The notes below the pieces were generated by a model, which was given only the letters and a program-made list of their open reading frames with translations, searched no databases and was not told the DNA's origin. From Cephalotrichum gorgonifer (lineage: Eukaryota > Ascomycota > Sordariomycetes > Microascales > Microascaceae): a stretch of 64,000 nt of DNA. Below are positions 23,461 through 34,498 of this stretch, piece after piece; position 1 is the first letter of the stretch, and each line of letters begins with the position of its first letter. The position numbers and the translations under genes were made by a program. The DNA lies in the NCBI GenBank assembly GCA_900312665.1, contig ONZQ02000001.1:436954-500953 (forward strand). Direction: 5' to 3'.

Positions 23461-25054
23461 TTATCCCGAGACAAGGTTGGGGATCTCATCGACGGTATGC
23501 CGTCCCTCGAGGATTCCTAAATTTATGTTAGGACACAATGACTGGTTGTTATAGACGGGTAAAGGCCCATAGTAAAGACTTACCGCAGACAGTCGTGAAC
23601 AAGGGATACCCCTTTTCCCTGCCCATAACCTTCAGGAAGCTGTTCACCTCATGTGCCGTCGAGGTCCCTTGTAGCAGCTGGCCGTTCAACTCCTCCTTCT
23701 CGATCTGCGCCACAGAGACACCCCTCTCCACCGACAGCTTGGCGCACCTGAAGTTGCGGCCGCTGCTGCAGCTAGTAATGAGATCCGCCACGCCCGCACT
23801 CTCCTCCGTGAACGTCTCGGCGCGAATCACTCCGCTGAAGAACTCCTTCCCGAAGGCGATCATCTCGAGGAGACCCACGCGGATGATCTCGGCCTTAGCG
23901 TTATCGCCCCAGCCGCGACCAATAACGAAGCCCGCTGCGAGCGCGACGACGTTCTTCAACGCGCCGCTTAGCGACACGCCGGCGACGTCAGACACCAGGC
24001 GCACGTGGAAGTACTCACGGTGGAATAGCCTCTTGAAGGTGTCGTGGTCGAGGGGCGGGTACTCGATGGGAAGCGGGGTGAGCTTCACCTTAGATGTGCG
24101 GCCCCGCGCATCCTTGTGCGGGATATCGAGGATGCTCGCAAGCGCGTTCTTTAGCGCGTTGGGCGTAGCATTCTTTAGCAGGCCGCCAGGGGCAGGCGAT
24201 TCGGACCTGGGGGTCACCGTCTTGGATGCGGCACGCGACTGGTCCATCGCAGGGGGATCATACGCGATGGTGGTGGCACACCACTTCTCAGCCGCGACCT
24301 CGCTCGCGATGTTGGCACCGCTCAGCGCACCGCAGTAGATGCCCAGGCCCTCGCCAATCCACTCCGAGAACAGCGAGATGCCCTCGTCGGAGACTTGGAC
24401 GCCCTTGATGCAGCTAATACCGCGCGCGTAGGGGAGGATATGGCCGTTGAGCGCCTTGCAGGCGTTGCCGATGAACTGGTGGGGCAGGTTGAAGATGAGA
24501 ATAGTGGAGTCCTTGGCGGCCTCGACGATGGAGGGGTTGGCGATGAGGTTATCGGGGAGGCGGATACCCGGGAGATACTTCACGTTCTCATGATACTTGT
24601 TGATCACGTCGGTGAGCTTCTGGGGTGCCTCGCCAATGGCCGCATCGTAGTGAGGGGAGTCCTTGCCGATGACGACTTCCTCCTCGTATACCCACATCTG
24701 CACCTCGGGCTCGAACAGATCGGAGTGTTCACGCGCATTCTCAGCAGCGATCTTGGAGATAGTAGAACCCCTGGGATAGCGCAATCAAGTCAGCACTCTG
24801 TGCTACGGGGGCCAATCGCCCGAGGCTGTCGGTTCATAAGACGGACGACAAGGGGTCAGTAGGGTGGGGGATAAAGCGTACCAGTTGCCCGATCCGATGA
24901 CGGTAATCTTGTGCCTCTTCTCAGGAGGACCAATTTCTGTGAAGTCGCTCATTTTGATGGTGGGACTTGAATGCAGATATCTAAGGAGGGGTCGGACTCG
25001 GATTGGTCTGGCGAGAGGTCTTAAGGTATGAAATGACCGCAGGCAAAGGAGCAT
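23461..25054 (-). CDS. Glycerol-3-phosphate dehydrogenase (NAD+)
   Basis: Reduces dihydroxyacetone phosphate to glycerol-3-phosphate with NADH, serving glycerol and lipid synthesis, redox balance and osmotic adaptation. Exons are 24882-25054, 23584-24770 and 23461-23516 (introns 111 and 67 bp). From the ATG at 24952 (MSDFTEIG) the protein is 437 residues, with the NAD loop GSGNWG at residues 20-25, then LPHQFI, GALKNVVALAAGF and a C-terminal GRHTVDEIP. An in-frame ATG at 25054 adds 34 residues with seven Arg, no acidic residue and an RYLHSS end, which looks like a mitochondrial presequence. A TATA element sits just upstream of that ATG. Compared with the yeast enzymes there is an insertion of about 60 residues between AYDPPAMD and DHDTFKRLFH, rich in Ser/Thr-Pro. 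Confidence 0.95.
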
Positions 25055-25101
25055 AGAAGATGTTTGGAAAGACAAGGCGGTCGAGGTGGGCGAGACAGCG
25101 A

Positions 25102-25110
25102 GGTTATAAA
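25102..25110 (-). promoter_or_regulatory. TATA element of the dehydrogenase gene
   Basis: TTTATAACC on the minus strand, about 48 bases before the ATG at 25054 and 150 before the ATG at 24952. A start of transcription 25-30 bases downstream would put both ATGs in the message. Four AGGGG (stress-element-like) pentamers lie further upstream at 25336, 25353, 25743 and 25748. Confidence 0.5.
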
Positions 25111-26555
25111 GCAGAATCGGAGGCAGCAGAAGAGGAAGGTCGGATCTACTACGGAGTATACTGCTCGTAGAGTTCAGATGCGTGGCGAGCTTGACCGTAA
25201 GAATTCCTTGGTAATATCTGGAGCCTCGTGGAGTCGTGAAACGCCGAGGAGGAAACTAGCACCTCAGCCCGTTCTGACCTGGTACTAGTCCCAAAGAGTA
25301 GATAAGGTGCCGAATGATGGGGCGGATAACCTCGGAGGGGCAGTGGAACTGGAGGGGTACTGCCGCGCTTGGACGATGGATTGTTACGATTCTGGAAGAG
25401 AGGGAACCGTTGAGAAAACTGTGTGGTTGGAGCGGCGTCGGCGGTTCCGGTCGGTATACGATGTGAATGGTCACGAGCCCGGCGAGGAATGTCGTGATTT
25501 GCTGTACTGACACGGACTTTGCGGTGAACAGCCGAGCTTAAGCTTGAGGCGAGTGTCAATATTTCCAGCCCAGGGACGTGCCAATCTCGCCCACCGTTTC
25601 TCCACTGTTGGGGCTGGGATGACGAGCACCGACCAATAATATGTGGGTCACGGCTGATACGGGTGGAGTCGACCCTGGCGCTCTCTCAACAAGGGTACCT
25701 CTCCTAGCACATGTGATCGCCCAAAAATGTCATCATGTAGTCAGGGGAGGGGCGACCGCTGACTGGGTCCCGACGGGGACCCCGACTCCACCTCGGGACA
25801 TGTGGTGGGTATTCTAACCCGTTTTTTTCTTCTCAATGCGAGTATACCAAGGAATTTTAAGCCTCAAAATATCCTCGGCGGGTGGATATACGAGCCGCCA
25901 CTCCCGAGGCTAGGCTTGTATGCGCCAGGGGCAAGACTGGGAAGCCAAGTTTCAGATTTTTTTTCCGAGAAAAACGGGCCTATTATGACGATGCTCGGTG
26001 GATAAGAAATCAGATATTTCAGCCTTTTTGTGGTGATTTTTACATGTCCCAAGTACGAATGGATTCCGTATCTTTCTAAGGATCTAGGACAGCCGGTATG
26101 CTGTCATCCCTTGCTCTCGCTACTCATCCGGGTACTTGTACGAGTACATGGGAAGATTGTAACTCCTTGGGACCGTCGAGTCTGTCTCCTCGTCGGAAAC
26201 GCACTTCCAACTAACTACGGGCCCCTCTCCCGCGGAACGGATTTTCCGTGTACGCGTACAGGGCGGAGCTATTATCTCGTCTCTTATTTTCATAACGGGA
26301 GCGCCCTGTTGATACCTGGAGGTACATCTACGTCAGCATCAGCTCAACTGTCACCATGGCAAGAGAGTTGAGATTTACAGAGTTTGAAATCCTTATCTAT
26401 GTATGATCCTTAAGGCATAATCCGAAGTACAAGGTAGCAAGACATGTAACAGATGATACGGAGGAGAATCAAGTGAGCTCTTATCAATGGAGTCTGACAC
26501 TACGTTGCGGTCTGGCAGTGCCGTTTTTCTCCACCTTATCCTCCTCTCCGTCCCC
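25111..26555. other. Dehydrogenase promoter and intergenic DNA
   Basis: About 1.4 kb upstream of the dehydrogenase and downstream of the next gene. It contains the AGGGG pentamers, a TACGGAGTA copy at 25150 and a TACGAGTA copy at 26139. No coding frame is supported. Confidence 0.55.
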
Positions 26556-27662
26556 TCAGTCATCAAGCCGAATCTCGCCCCGCGTCTTCTTTCTGCACCA
26601 CCACGTATCCTCCTTCCCTTCCTCGTCTGTAATAGTCCTCTCTCCGTCACCAAATAACCTCTTGGCCACCAAATCATAGCTCCCCCACAGACACTTGAAG
26701 AATACAGACATCACTACCGCCAGCCATGCCGGCATCTTCCCCTCCTTGTCCGCCAACACGTTCCCCAGCATCACCAACGTCAGCATCGCTGGGCCCCACA
26801 TGAGCAACATCAAGACCTTCCCAGCCATCTGTCTCTTTGTTGTGATCGTGTACGGCTGCAGGGCGGCCAGATACGCCTGGTACTCGTCCGGCAGCTCATG
26901 CTCCTCGGCCCCCGTCCGCAGGAGGTTCAGGTACCGCTCGCTCGCCTGCGCATAATCTTCCCGCGGCCTCTGATGGCCCTTAGCGAGCCACCACCACAGT
27001 CTCTTGCCCCCCTTTTCGTTGTCGTCCTGGCCCTCACCCCCTTCATCGCCTTTGGAGGGTATGAACGGCATGCAAAGAGTCCTCGCCAAGAAGGGCCTCG
27101 GCACCCCCCCGCCTGGGTTCTCAGGCACGCTCATCCTCGGCGGTATGATAATGCACGGCACTATGATCTCCTTATAACTAGTCCCTCCGCCCTCCGTGGC
27201 GATGATCTTCTGATAATCCCCCTTCGTCACCTCGTACACGACCCCCACTAGTCCTTTATCCCACGTAGGCTCCCCGTCGACCGGTTCCTCGACGGGCGGA
27301 GGTAGCAACGGTTGCCTTGGGTCCTGAATGGGCTCCTTTGGTATCTCTCTCGGCGCTGTATTCGCGAAGCACGGCTCCGTGTAGGGTAGCCCGGGGATGC
27401 TGAATGTGAGCCGGAGGCTCGGCGCCGTGACGTTCACCTGGCTCAGTGGCCTGATTCCCCTTGTGCCCAGGAACGTCTTGGCGCATAGGTTCGAGCCGTA
27501 AGCTAGGTAAAGCACCGTATCGGGCTCGGTCTGGGGAGGGGGGCCATCGGCCGGGCTCTGCTCGAGGCGGGAGATGCTTGTGCGGCGAAGGCGGGTTTCG
27601 GTGGAGGGGAGCGAAGGTGTCGATAGGAGGGTGGCCTCTGCCTCTTCTTTGATTTCCTCCAT
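26556..27662 (-). CDS. Gamma-glutamylcyclotransferase-like protein with membrane tail
   Basis: A single exon of 368 residues, starting at the only in-frame ATG before the fold (MEEIKEEAEA). The GGCT fold shows the nucleotide-like loop LAYGSNL at about residues 53-59 and a Glu-containing motif TEGGGTSY with Glu157 in the position of the catalytic acid of gamma-glutamylcyclotransferases, which release 5-oxoproline from gamma-glutamyl substrates. After the domain, two hydrophobic helices (about 283-303 and 310-327) predict anchoring to a membrane, with a basic C-terminal tail. Family enzymes act in glutathione turnover; the substrate of this membrane-linked fungal form is not known to me. Confidence 0.85.
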   Translation of the reverse strand: MEEIKEEAEATLLSTPSLPSTETRLRRTSISRLEQSPADGPPPQTEPDTVLYLAYGSNLCAKTFLGTRGIRPLSQVNVTAPSLRLTFSIPGLPYTEPCFANTAPREIPKEPIQDPRQPLLPPPVEEPVDGEPTWDKGLVGVVYEVTKGDYQKIIATEGGGTSYKEIIVPCIIIPPRMSVPENPGGGVPRPFLARTLCMPFIPSKGDEGGEGQDDNEKGGKRLWWWLAKGHQRPREDYAQASERYLNLLRTGAEEHELPDEYQAYLAALQPYTITTKRQMAGKVLMLLMWGPAMLTLVMLGNVLADKEGKMPAWLAVVMSVFFKCLWGSYDLVAKRLFGDGERTITDEEGKEDTWWCRKKTRGEIRLDD

Positions 27663-28322
27663 TTTCGTTGGTCGGTAAACACGTCTGCTTTCTGGCAGTT
27701 TCCTTTCACGGCGGTGATGTGTATGGGTGACGGGGGAGCGCAAAGGGATGGAGAGATCCTGTCACCAGTGCCTCCTGCTCTCAATCGAGGGTTGGATTCT
27801 TAAAAGGGAGCCTGAAATAAGGCAGAGTATTTAGAGGCGAGCTACAAGTAGAGCCTCTTGTGACGTCTCTTTGGCTCGCAATAATGAGATGCACGGCGGT
27901 GGATGTGCTGAAATGGAGCTACGAGGACGCTTGGAGCAGCCTGTGGGCCTTTATATCCCTTGGTGTAACGTAAGGCTGGGCAACCACGCGTCCGAATTTG
28001 GAGAAGAGAGTCCCCGTCTGACTCCCCCCCGTTCGGATCCTCCTCGATTGTAGGTTGGGTTTTATTCGTCCCGCGGACCGACTAATCCGAATATTACCCC
28101 GGATTGTGACCCTCTAGGATACCAGAATCAAATTCCTCCGACCGGGCGGAGTTCCGATGGCAAGGTGGTACAGCATTGAAGAGTAATCATATTGACGCGC
28201 TAAGACACTTCTTCCCCTTGATTGCCGATTAGAAATCAACGAGGCGGGTCGGGAACGGAAACATACGCCCCACTCTCGCCCGCTTTCGTCACGCCTGAAC
28301 CATCCTAGTTTCCCCTGACTAA
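27663..28322. other. Intergenic, 660 bases
   Basis: Promoter side of the cyclotransferase-like gene and 3' side of the coiled-coil protein gene. No gene or repeat seen. Confidence 0.6.
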
Positions 28323-30784
28323 CTAAAGCACGTCCCTCTGCATCTGCTGGCACTGGTCAAGCCATCCTTCAAGACGACTTGAGCGACCATCGAGGGCGGA
28401 ACACCGCTCCAATTTCTCCATGAACTCCCTACAAGCCCTCGATCCATCATCGCATGAATCAACAAACGCTTGACGCTGCTTATTAACCACATTCACCATA
28501 GAATTGCTCTCATTCTGGTGAAGCTTCTCGACCCTGTCCAGAAAGGCTGTGGCATTTGACTGGTACTCCTGAGCAATGCCGTCCAGGTCTTTCTCCTTCT
28601 CCTTGACATACGCGAGCGATCTCTGCCAAAGAAGTTAGGCTGGGGACCACGCAAGCTGAGCGGGACCGGTAACCTTACCTTGGTAATTGCATGTAGAATT
28701 CTACTCAGCATGTGCTCGGGCTCTACGTTCATTCGCACTCGCCCTCCCGAGTTCTGGCCTGAGCTTTTTGGGCTGTCATTATTGGCTGGTGATTCGTCCT
28801 GCTGCTGCCTGGCCTCGAGTGACATCAACTGGCCCAAAATATGTAGGCGGAATGCCTCAAGAGATGGGTTCTGTTGGCAAGGAAGAACTTGCTGTGCGTG
28901 TCCGATATGCTTTTTGCTCTGCATTTCTTGTCCTTTGGCTCTCTTATCGGCTGAGATGTTCGGCTCACGCAAGGTCTTCTGAGCGGGCAGAAGACTGGAT
29001 ATGGCTTCGGCACTTTTAAGCACCACTTCCTCCGTTAGTTGCTGAGGACTGTCGACCTGCACTTTGGCATTTTTTAGCTTCATGCTCTCCCTTGGTTTTT
29101 GAAGGCTGTCAATCTTTGCCGTCGCTACTCGCGGCTTTGTGCTCTGCGTCTGGAAGACATTCTTTAGGTTGACAGGCGGCTGTATAACGGAGGATTTGCG
29201 TTTCGGAGGCTCCACCTCAACCACATTCCCTGTGTCCTCGGCCGCGCCAGCCAGTCCCTCATCCTCCGAAAGACTTTCATACATGAGGTTGGCCCTTCTT
29301 GGATTTCCAACTTCGTTGACAAGAATCCTGCTGTCCTCACGGCGGACCTCGGGGACGGGGGAGGGACGACGCTCATGCGTGTCGGCGACAGTGATTGGCA
29401 GCTCTTTTTTCTGTCCTCCATCCCCTCCCTTGGCTCTTGCTCTAGCCTGGACCACCCGTTTCTTGACCGGCTCTTGAAGACGACGACGTTTCGAGGGAGC
29501 AGTCGCCTTCTGCGGTTCTCGTCCCCTCTTCCCCGGAGAGAGCTGTTGTTTCCGAATCCCCTTTTGGGGGGGATTCGATGGCGAGTTCCTGGGGGGTTTT
29601 AGATAAATCTCACCCTGAGGGCTAAGGCGAATGGCTGGTGACACCTTGCTCTTCTCTGGGGACGCTGTTTTCTGCACTCTCTCGCATCCAAGTGGATGGG
29701 AAAGCTCCAGGGGCTCAGCAAAACTGGGCGGAACACTTGGCTGAATGTTCATCTCCTCTTCATCGATGATGTGTGCCGCTATCTCTTGGTGATTTGGCAT
29801 GGGTCCCTGCTTTTCGGCACTTCGGGGGGGACAAGCCGAAGACGTCGGGGAGGCCTCATCACTTCGCCCCGGGCTCCGGAAGACCCGGCTACCCACCAAG
29901 GGCTCCTCCCATTTCAAGCTCCCAGGCTCGCTGATAACAGACAGCATTCTTGACAAGAGAGGGCGTTCCAGGGATGTTATCTCCTTGTTTTCTGTAGCTT
30001 CGGCGCTGTCCTGCTTTGCTGGGGCCTTACCCTTCCCGGTTATTTTCTTGCTCCGGGCGCTCCTCCTCCTTGGCGGGTCAGCCTTTTTGGCCAGGACTTC
30101 GTTCTTGTCCTTGGCGGAGGTAGTCTTGTTGATGGCCAGGAACTTGGGTTTGGCGTCTGGACTCTTTGGTGTCTCGGTATTGGCAGTATCTTCATTCCCA
30201 TCGTCCGACGAAACTGACATAGAATAGCCGTGCCGCGGCTGCGCATTGCCGGTAAGTTTCGGGTTGGCTGGGACCCTCGCAATAACCCTGGTCCTTTGGC
30301 TGTCATCCTTGGCAAACGATGGCTCCAGAGAACTTCCCAGGCCAGGAAGATAGTCCCTCAGCTTCGGCACTTTCTCCTGGACTGGCTCCGGAGACGAGGC
30401 CGTCTCGATAGGGTCGTCGGCAACCTCGCTAGCCGCGGGTGTCTTGAATGGCGTCTTGCTCATCATTCCGACGCTCGGCGACGACGGGGAATTCATGGAC
30501 CCGACATCGTCGTCTCCATCCGCAATGTATTGGCTGAAGTCCAAGTCCATCAAATCCCCAAATGGGTCATCCAGACTAGCGTCAGAAGCAAGGTTCTTGT
30601 AGCTACGTTAATGTCTAACCTCCGAGTAAGAGCTGACCATGTTGAAAACTCAATCGTGCTAGCTTACATTGGGGGAAATAGCACTTGTCTCGGCGGGGTC
30701 CGGGCTCACCCCCCGGGCGTCTTTGCCAGCGGGTGCACTATTCGTCTGTCCTGGATTGAGAACTGTCTTGTTCATCTTGGCCAT
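28323..30784 (-). CDS. Uncharacterised nuclear-type coiled-coil protein
   Basis: Modelled as three exons (30668-30784, 28679-30595, 28323-28622; introns 72 and 56 bp), 777 residues. I do not recognise it. The N-terminus has an acidic segment (SQYIADGDDDVG), then about 500 residues of low-complexity, Lys/Arg-, Ser/Pro-rich sequence with many SP/TP sites and basic clusters such as SKRRRLQEPVKKR that look like nuclear localisation signals. The C-terminal 150 residues are helical: LRILHAITK-type sequence continues across the intron into a heptad-like region (AYVKEKEKDLDGIAQEY, DRVEKLHQNE). The layout, a disordered basic body with a terminal coiled coil, fits a chromatin or chromosome-axis scaffold, but this is inference. 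The first exon is the least certain part, because its acceptor is an AAG. Confidence 0.75.
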
Positions 30785-31445
30785 GTGTGCCGATATCAGA
30801 TATGAGCGGAGTGGGGAGTCGCAAACGGAGAATCTGCAACTGGTGCTATCTCGGAAGCTGGGCTGGTTGAGTCGACGGTTGACCCAGGGACATTCTCCTC
30901 ACGAATATTCTTCACCTAAACTGTGACTTGCTCCCCTCCCTCCCGATCATGTGAGGAAGGGGTATCCAGGCACAAGGCGGATCGCAAGTAGAGCATTTCT
31001 CAAGAAGGCGCACACTCGTCGCGCCTGCCATATTTGGCAAGTTCAAGCATTGAGGGCAGGAGTAGTAGGCGAGGAGGGAGGGCCATGGGGAAGGAGCAGT
31101 CAAGTGAGATTATAACCTCCAATTAATAAGCATATGACGGGTTGAATAGACTGCTCTAGTCTGCGGAGAGGCTACTTGTGAAGGTAGCAGGAATTCTTCA
31201 GAGCGATTGCGAAGGTATCCAGCCTATTGGGCTCGGGGGTTTGTTTTACATAGTCTCCCAGACTTCTGGCCAAATGAATCGAAGCCTACCCATACAGCAC
31301 ATGATGAAACTGTGGAGGGCCAGAATTCTTAGGCTTCTACAAAGGCTATTTCTCCTGCTGGGGTGAGTTCAACCAAAGTGAACAAAATGCGTGCTCGGCG
31401 TACAATGATAGACCCTATCGAAGCGACCAAAAAATATGCACGCGC
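30785..31445. other. Intergenic, promoter of the coiled-coil gene
   Basis: About 660 bases between the coiled-coil gene start and the tRNA. No coding frame or repeat supported. Confidence 0.55.
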
Positions 31446-31450
31446 AAAAA
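31446..31450 (-). terminator. RNA polymerase III terminator of tRNA-Asp
   Basis: A run of T on the minus strand directly after the 3' base of the tRNA. Confidence 0.75.
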
Positions 31451-31541
31451 ATCTCTCCCTCGGGGAATCGAACCCCGGCCACCTGCGAACTCGCACTGTC
31501 TGTATGACAGGCAGGTATCCTTACCACTAGACCAAGGAAGA
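31451..31541 (-). tRNA. tRNA-Asp (GTC) with a 19-nt intron
   Basis: The sequence folds as a full cloverleaf: acceptor stem TCTTCCT/AGGGAGA (seven pairs, one G-U), D arm GTCT/GGAT, anticodon stem CCTGC/GCAGG, and T arm CGGGG-TTCGATT-CCCCG. The anticodon loop is CTGTCA-C with anticodon GTC, interrupted after position 37 by an intron at 31486-31504, the canonical place for nuclear tRNA introns. Removing it gives a 72-base tRNA. The base at discriminator position 73 is T, whereas yeast tRNA-Asp uses G73 as an identity element. It is the only tRNA I can find in the window. Confidence 0.85.
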
Positions 31542-31757
31542 CTTGATGGAAGAAGGCCTCCCTATTGCCAATCATATGCCCTCGTTCTCCTCTCCACCTG
31601 AAGCTTGTTTCACGACTGGTATCCACCTCCATCCAGTAACATTTCAAGCTCAGGTCACAATCCTTGACATCACGAACGGCTACCAAAACCACACCAACAA
31701 CCGACTCTCGAGTCCAATACCCAACACCTAGCAACCCCGACCGACCCAACCCCAAAA

Positions 31758-32608
31758 ATGAGCCTCCTGAATCCAACGGCCGCCTCGGCCGTCCGCCGAA
31801 TCACCGTCCGGCCCTCCGTCGTCCACCACGCCCTCCGACAGAGCCTCCTCCCCATCCAGCCTCACTCGCACACCTTCAGCACCCTCCGCCCCTTCGCGCC
31901 AACCACCCGCGGCTCCCTCCTCGCCAAGTCCCCCTCCCACATCCTCTGCCAGACGCGCTTCGCCTCGGCGGCGGCCTCCACCGCCCCCGACGCCTCCGCT
32001 CCCAGCACGCCCCAGCTCGACTGGAACACCTTCTTCCAGCTCCGCAAGACGCGCCGCCACATCCAGGTACTCTTCAGCATCCTGGGCGCGGGAACGTGCG
32101 GGACGGGCGGCTCGTGGGTGCTGGCCTCGGGCCTCGCGGAGCCGCTGGTGAGCCTCATTCCGCTGGACCCGTTTATAAGCATGGGGATGATGGCGTTCGC
32201 GTCGGCGACGCTGGGGTGGCTGCTGGGCCCGATCATGGGATCGGCGGTGTTCAACATGTGGCACAGGAGGCTCAAGCCCCAAATCGCGGCGGTATGTTTC
32301 TCGCCCATTCCCTCGCCTGGGCTGGTTGGGGTACGGAATGATTTTGCTAATGTTGTTTCTGGCGTCTATAGAAAGAGAGGGAGTTTTTCGCGAGAGTTAA
32401 GAGGCACAGGGTTGATCCCAGGACGTCGTCCGTTGGAAACCCAGGTAAGATACTCCCAGCCCAGCCCATTGGCTAGGTTTTGACTCGCTGACTGACGTTT
32501 TCTCTAGTCCCCGACTTCTATGGCGAGAAGGTCTCCAGCGTATCGGGCTATAGGCAGTGGCTTAAGGACCAGAGGGCGTACAACCGCAAGCGGATGACGT
32601 TCGTATAA
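31758..32608 (+). CDS. PAM17: PAM17, presequence translocase motor subunit
   Basis: A subunit of the TIM23-associated import motor in the mitochondrial inner membrane. Three exons (31758-32291, 32372-32444, 32508-32608) encode 235 residues. The first 75 residues are Arg/Ser/Ala-rich without acidic clusters, as expected for a presequence (ending near QTRFASAA). The conserved core begins LDWNTFFQLRKTRRHI, followed by two hydrophobic segments (FSILGAGTCGTGGSWVL and SMGMMAFASATLGWLLGP) and FNMWHRRLK. The matrix C-terminal part is KEREFFARVKRHRVDP, then VPDFYGEKV and YRQWLKDQRAYNRK, matching the family order. It converges on UBA4. Confidence 0.95.
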
Positions 32609-32950
32609 GGGCTTATTTGGGGGGAAAACATTGAATTCGGGGCGCATGATCAGGGTGCCTTGCAAAGCAATACGGCAGTAGGGTGGAAACACCGAACCAC
32701 GGGACCGAATATTTCTTTTGTTGTTGCTATTTGGATGGATCAAATCGATCTCTCACAGCTGGACCTTGCCGCTCTCTGTAGGATTATAAGGCAGATTTGC
32801 CGAATGGGGAGGGAAGAATAGGCTATGTATGGTGTTGTCAAAAAAACGAACTCCCCTTCTAAGATGGCTTATCCTCTCCTGTTAGGTCTCCCCTATTGCT
32901 TTGGAGAGTATACTATTTATCTCCGTTAGAGTACTTTGTGTCCCGACATG
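32609..32950. other. Short convergent intergenic region
   Basis: 342 bases between the 3' ends of PAM17 and UBA4; should hold both polyadenylation regions. Nothing else seen. Confidence 0.6.
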
Positions 32951-34498
32951 TCAGGTAAATGGCATGGTTGGGTCGACATCCCTCTTCCATGCCCTCATGC
33001 CCCCTTCTATATCCCCGATGAACCTCCCGTCCCTTCCTAGGCCGCTATCCTTCAGCTTCCTCGTGACATACTGCGACTCCTCGCCCTGTCGACAGACAAC
33101 ATATATGGGAGCCGTAGCGGGGAGGTCCGGCGGCATCCATGCCGGCACAATCCCCTCTCCTGCCTCCTCCCTTAGCAACGTTCGGTACGGCACATTCACA
33201 GCCCCGTCCAGGCTCGAAACACCAAAATGTTCCACCTGCCTCACGTCAAGAAGTAGGTGCTTCGTACTCCCTTCGGCGATTTCACGATACTGCGTCGGAG
33301 AGATCCTTTCTTCTGGCGCGAGGATCTCAACAGCGGGGACCACCCCACAAAACTGAATGTAATCCACGGACCCAGATCCCAATGACTCCCTCGTTAGCCC
33401 CGAGGCCTCCCCGCACGCAAAGCACGCCTTTCTCCTCCCGGCCATCCGCACCGAGCGGAATGGCGCCGCCACGTGTCCCGAGAACAGGAGCATCTGTGCA
33501 GGCCCCAAGTCCTCCCTTTTGAACCCCTCCCTCCCGAGATTCCCGCTCGCGAGAATCTTTATCGCTTCGAGCGCCTGCAGGACGCCCATCACCCCAACAA
33601 CGGGCCCCAGGATCCCACCCTCGCCACAGCTCGTTACTGTCTCGGGTGGCGACGGCTTAGGGAAGATGCACCTGTAGCAGGGCCCGCCGTGGGGGTCTCC
33701 CTGGGGGAGCGGGGGGTAGTTCATCACCATTAGCTGACCGTGGGTCTGAAGGGCAGAGGCAAAGACGAGGGGCTTGCCATGGACAACGCAGGCGTCAGAG
33801 ATGAGGTAGCGGGAGGTGGGATGGTCTGTGCAGTCCAGAACAAGGTCGTAGTCTGATATGATGGCGCCTGCTGTTTCGGATGTGATGCGCCCGCGGTGTG
33901 CGCGGAAAGCGATTGTAGGGTTCAGGCTTAAGAGGTGTGAGCAACAGCACGGGGAGGGAAGGGAGAAGGATAGTAGCTGTGGAAGGGTAAGATATTACCT
34001 CCTGAGGAACTGGATCGCGCTGTCTACTTTGTGCATCCCCACCTTATCTGTTGAGTGCGCTATCTGTCGATGAAGATTCGACACCTCAACGACGTCATCG
34101 TCTGCGAGACCTATTGTCCCAACACCGGCCCCAGCGAGATACGCTGCGGCCGGACATCCTAGACCCCCGGCGCCCACAACCAGCACGGAGGCCTTCTTAA
34201 GACGTAGTTGGCCTTGTGCAAAATGTCAGAAATCTTGTTCTTGTCAAGTCCGCTTATTAGCCAGTTACACACCTGGAACTCCCACTTGCGGTATTATGAG
34301 CTGCCGCGCATATCTCTCGTATTCATCGGCCGAAAGTGGCCATTTCCATGGTGTGTCGTCGGTTGGCTGGCCCTCTGATGCTTCGGCATCTAGATCCTCC
34401 GCCTCAGCTGCCTCAGCCTGCCTCAGCTCCTCCTTTAATCGATCCAACTCTAGCTCCGTCGCCTGGATCCTGAGCCTTAGGCTCTCGGTTGCGCTCAT
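32951..34498 (-). CDS. UBA4: UBA4/MOCS3-type adenylyltransferase-sulfurtransferase
   Basis: An E1-like enzyme that adenylates and thiocarboxylates URM1 for 2-thiolation of wobble uridine in tRNAs (and MOCO sulfur transfer in homologs). Three exons (34273-34498, 33999-34212, 32951-33926; introns 60 and 72 bp) give 471 residues. An N-terminal helix rich in Leu/Glu precedes YERYARQLIIPQVG. The ATP loop GAGGLG is at 89-94, then DDDVVEVSNLHRQ and DCTDHPTSRYLI. Zinc cysteines are CYRC (230, 233) and CFAC (315, 318), with the conserved E1 Cys near 247 in TSCGEGG. The C-terminal rhodanese domain has LLLDVRQVEHF and the active-site loop CRQGEES with Cys425. All catalytic features look intact. It is transcribed head-to-head with the SLX9-like gene. 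Confidence 0.95.
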
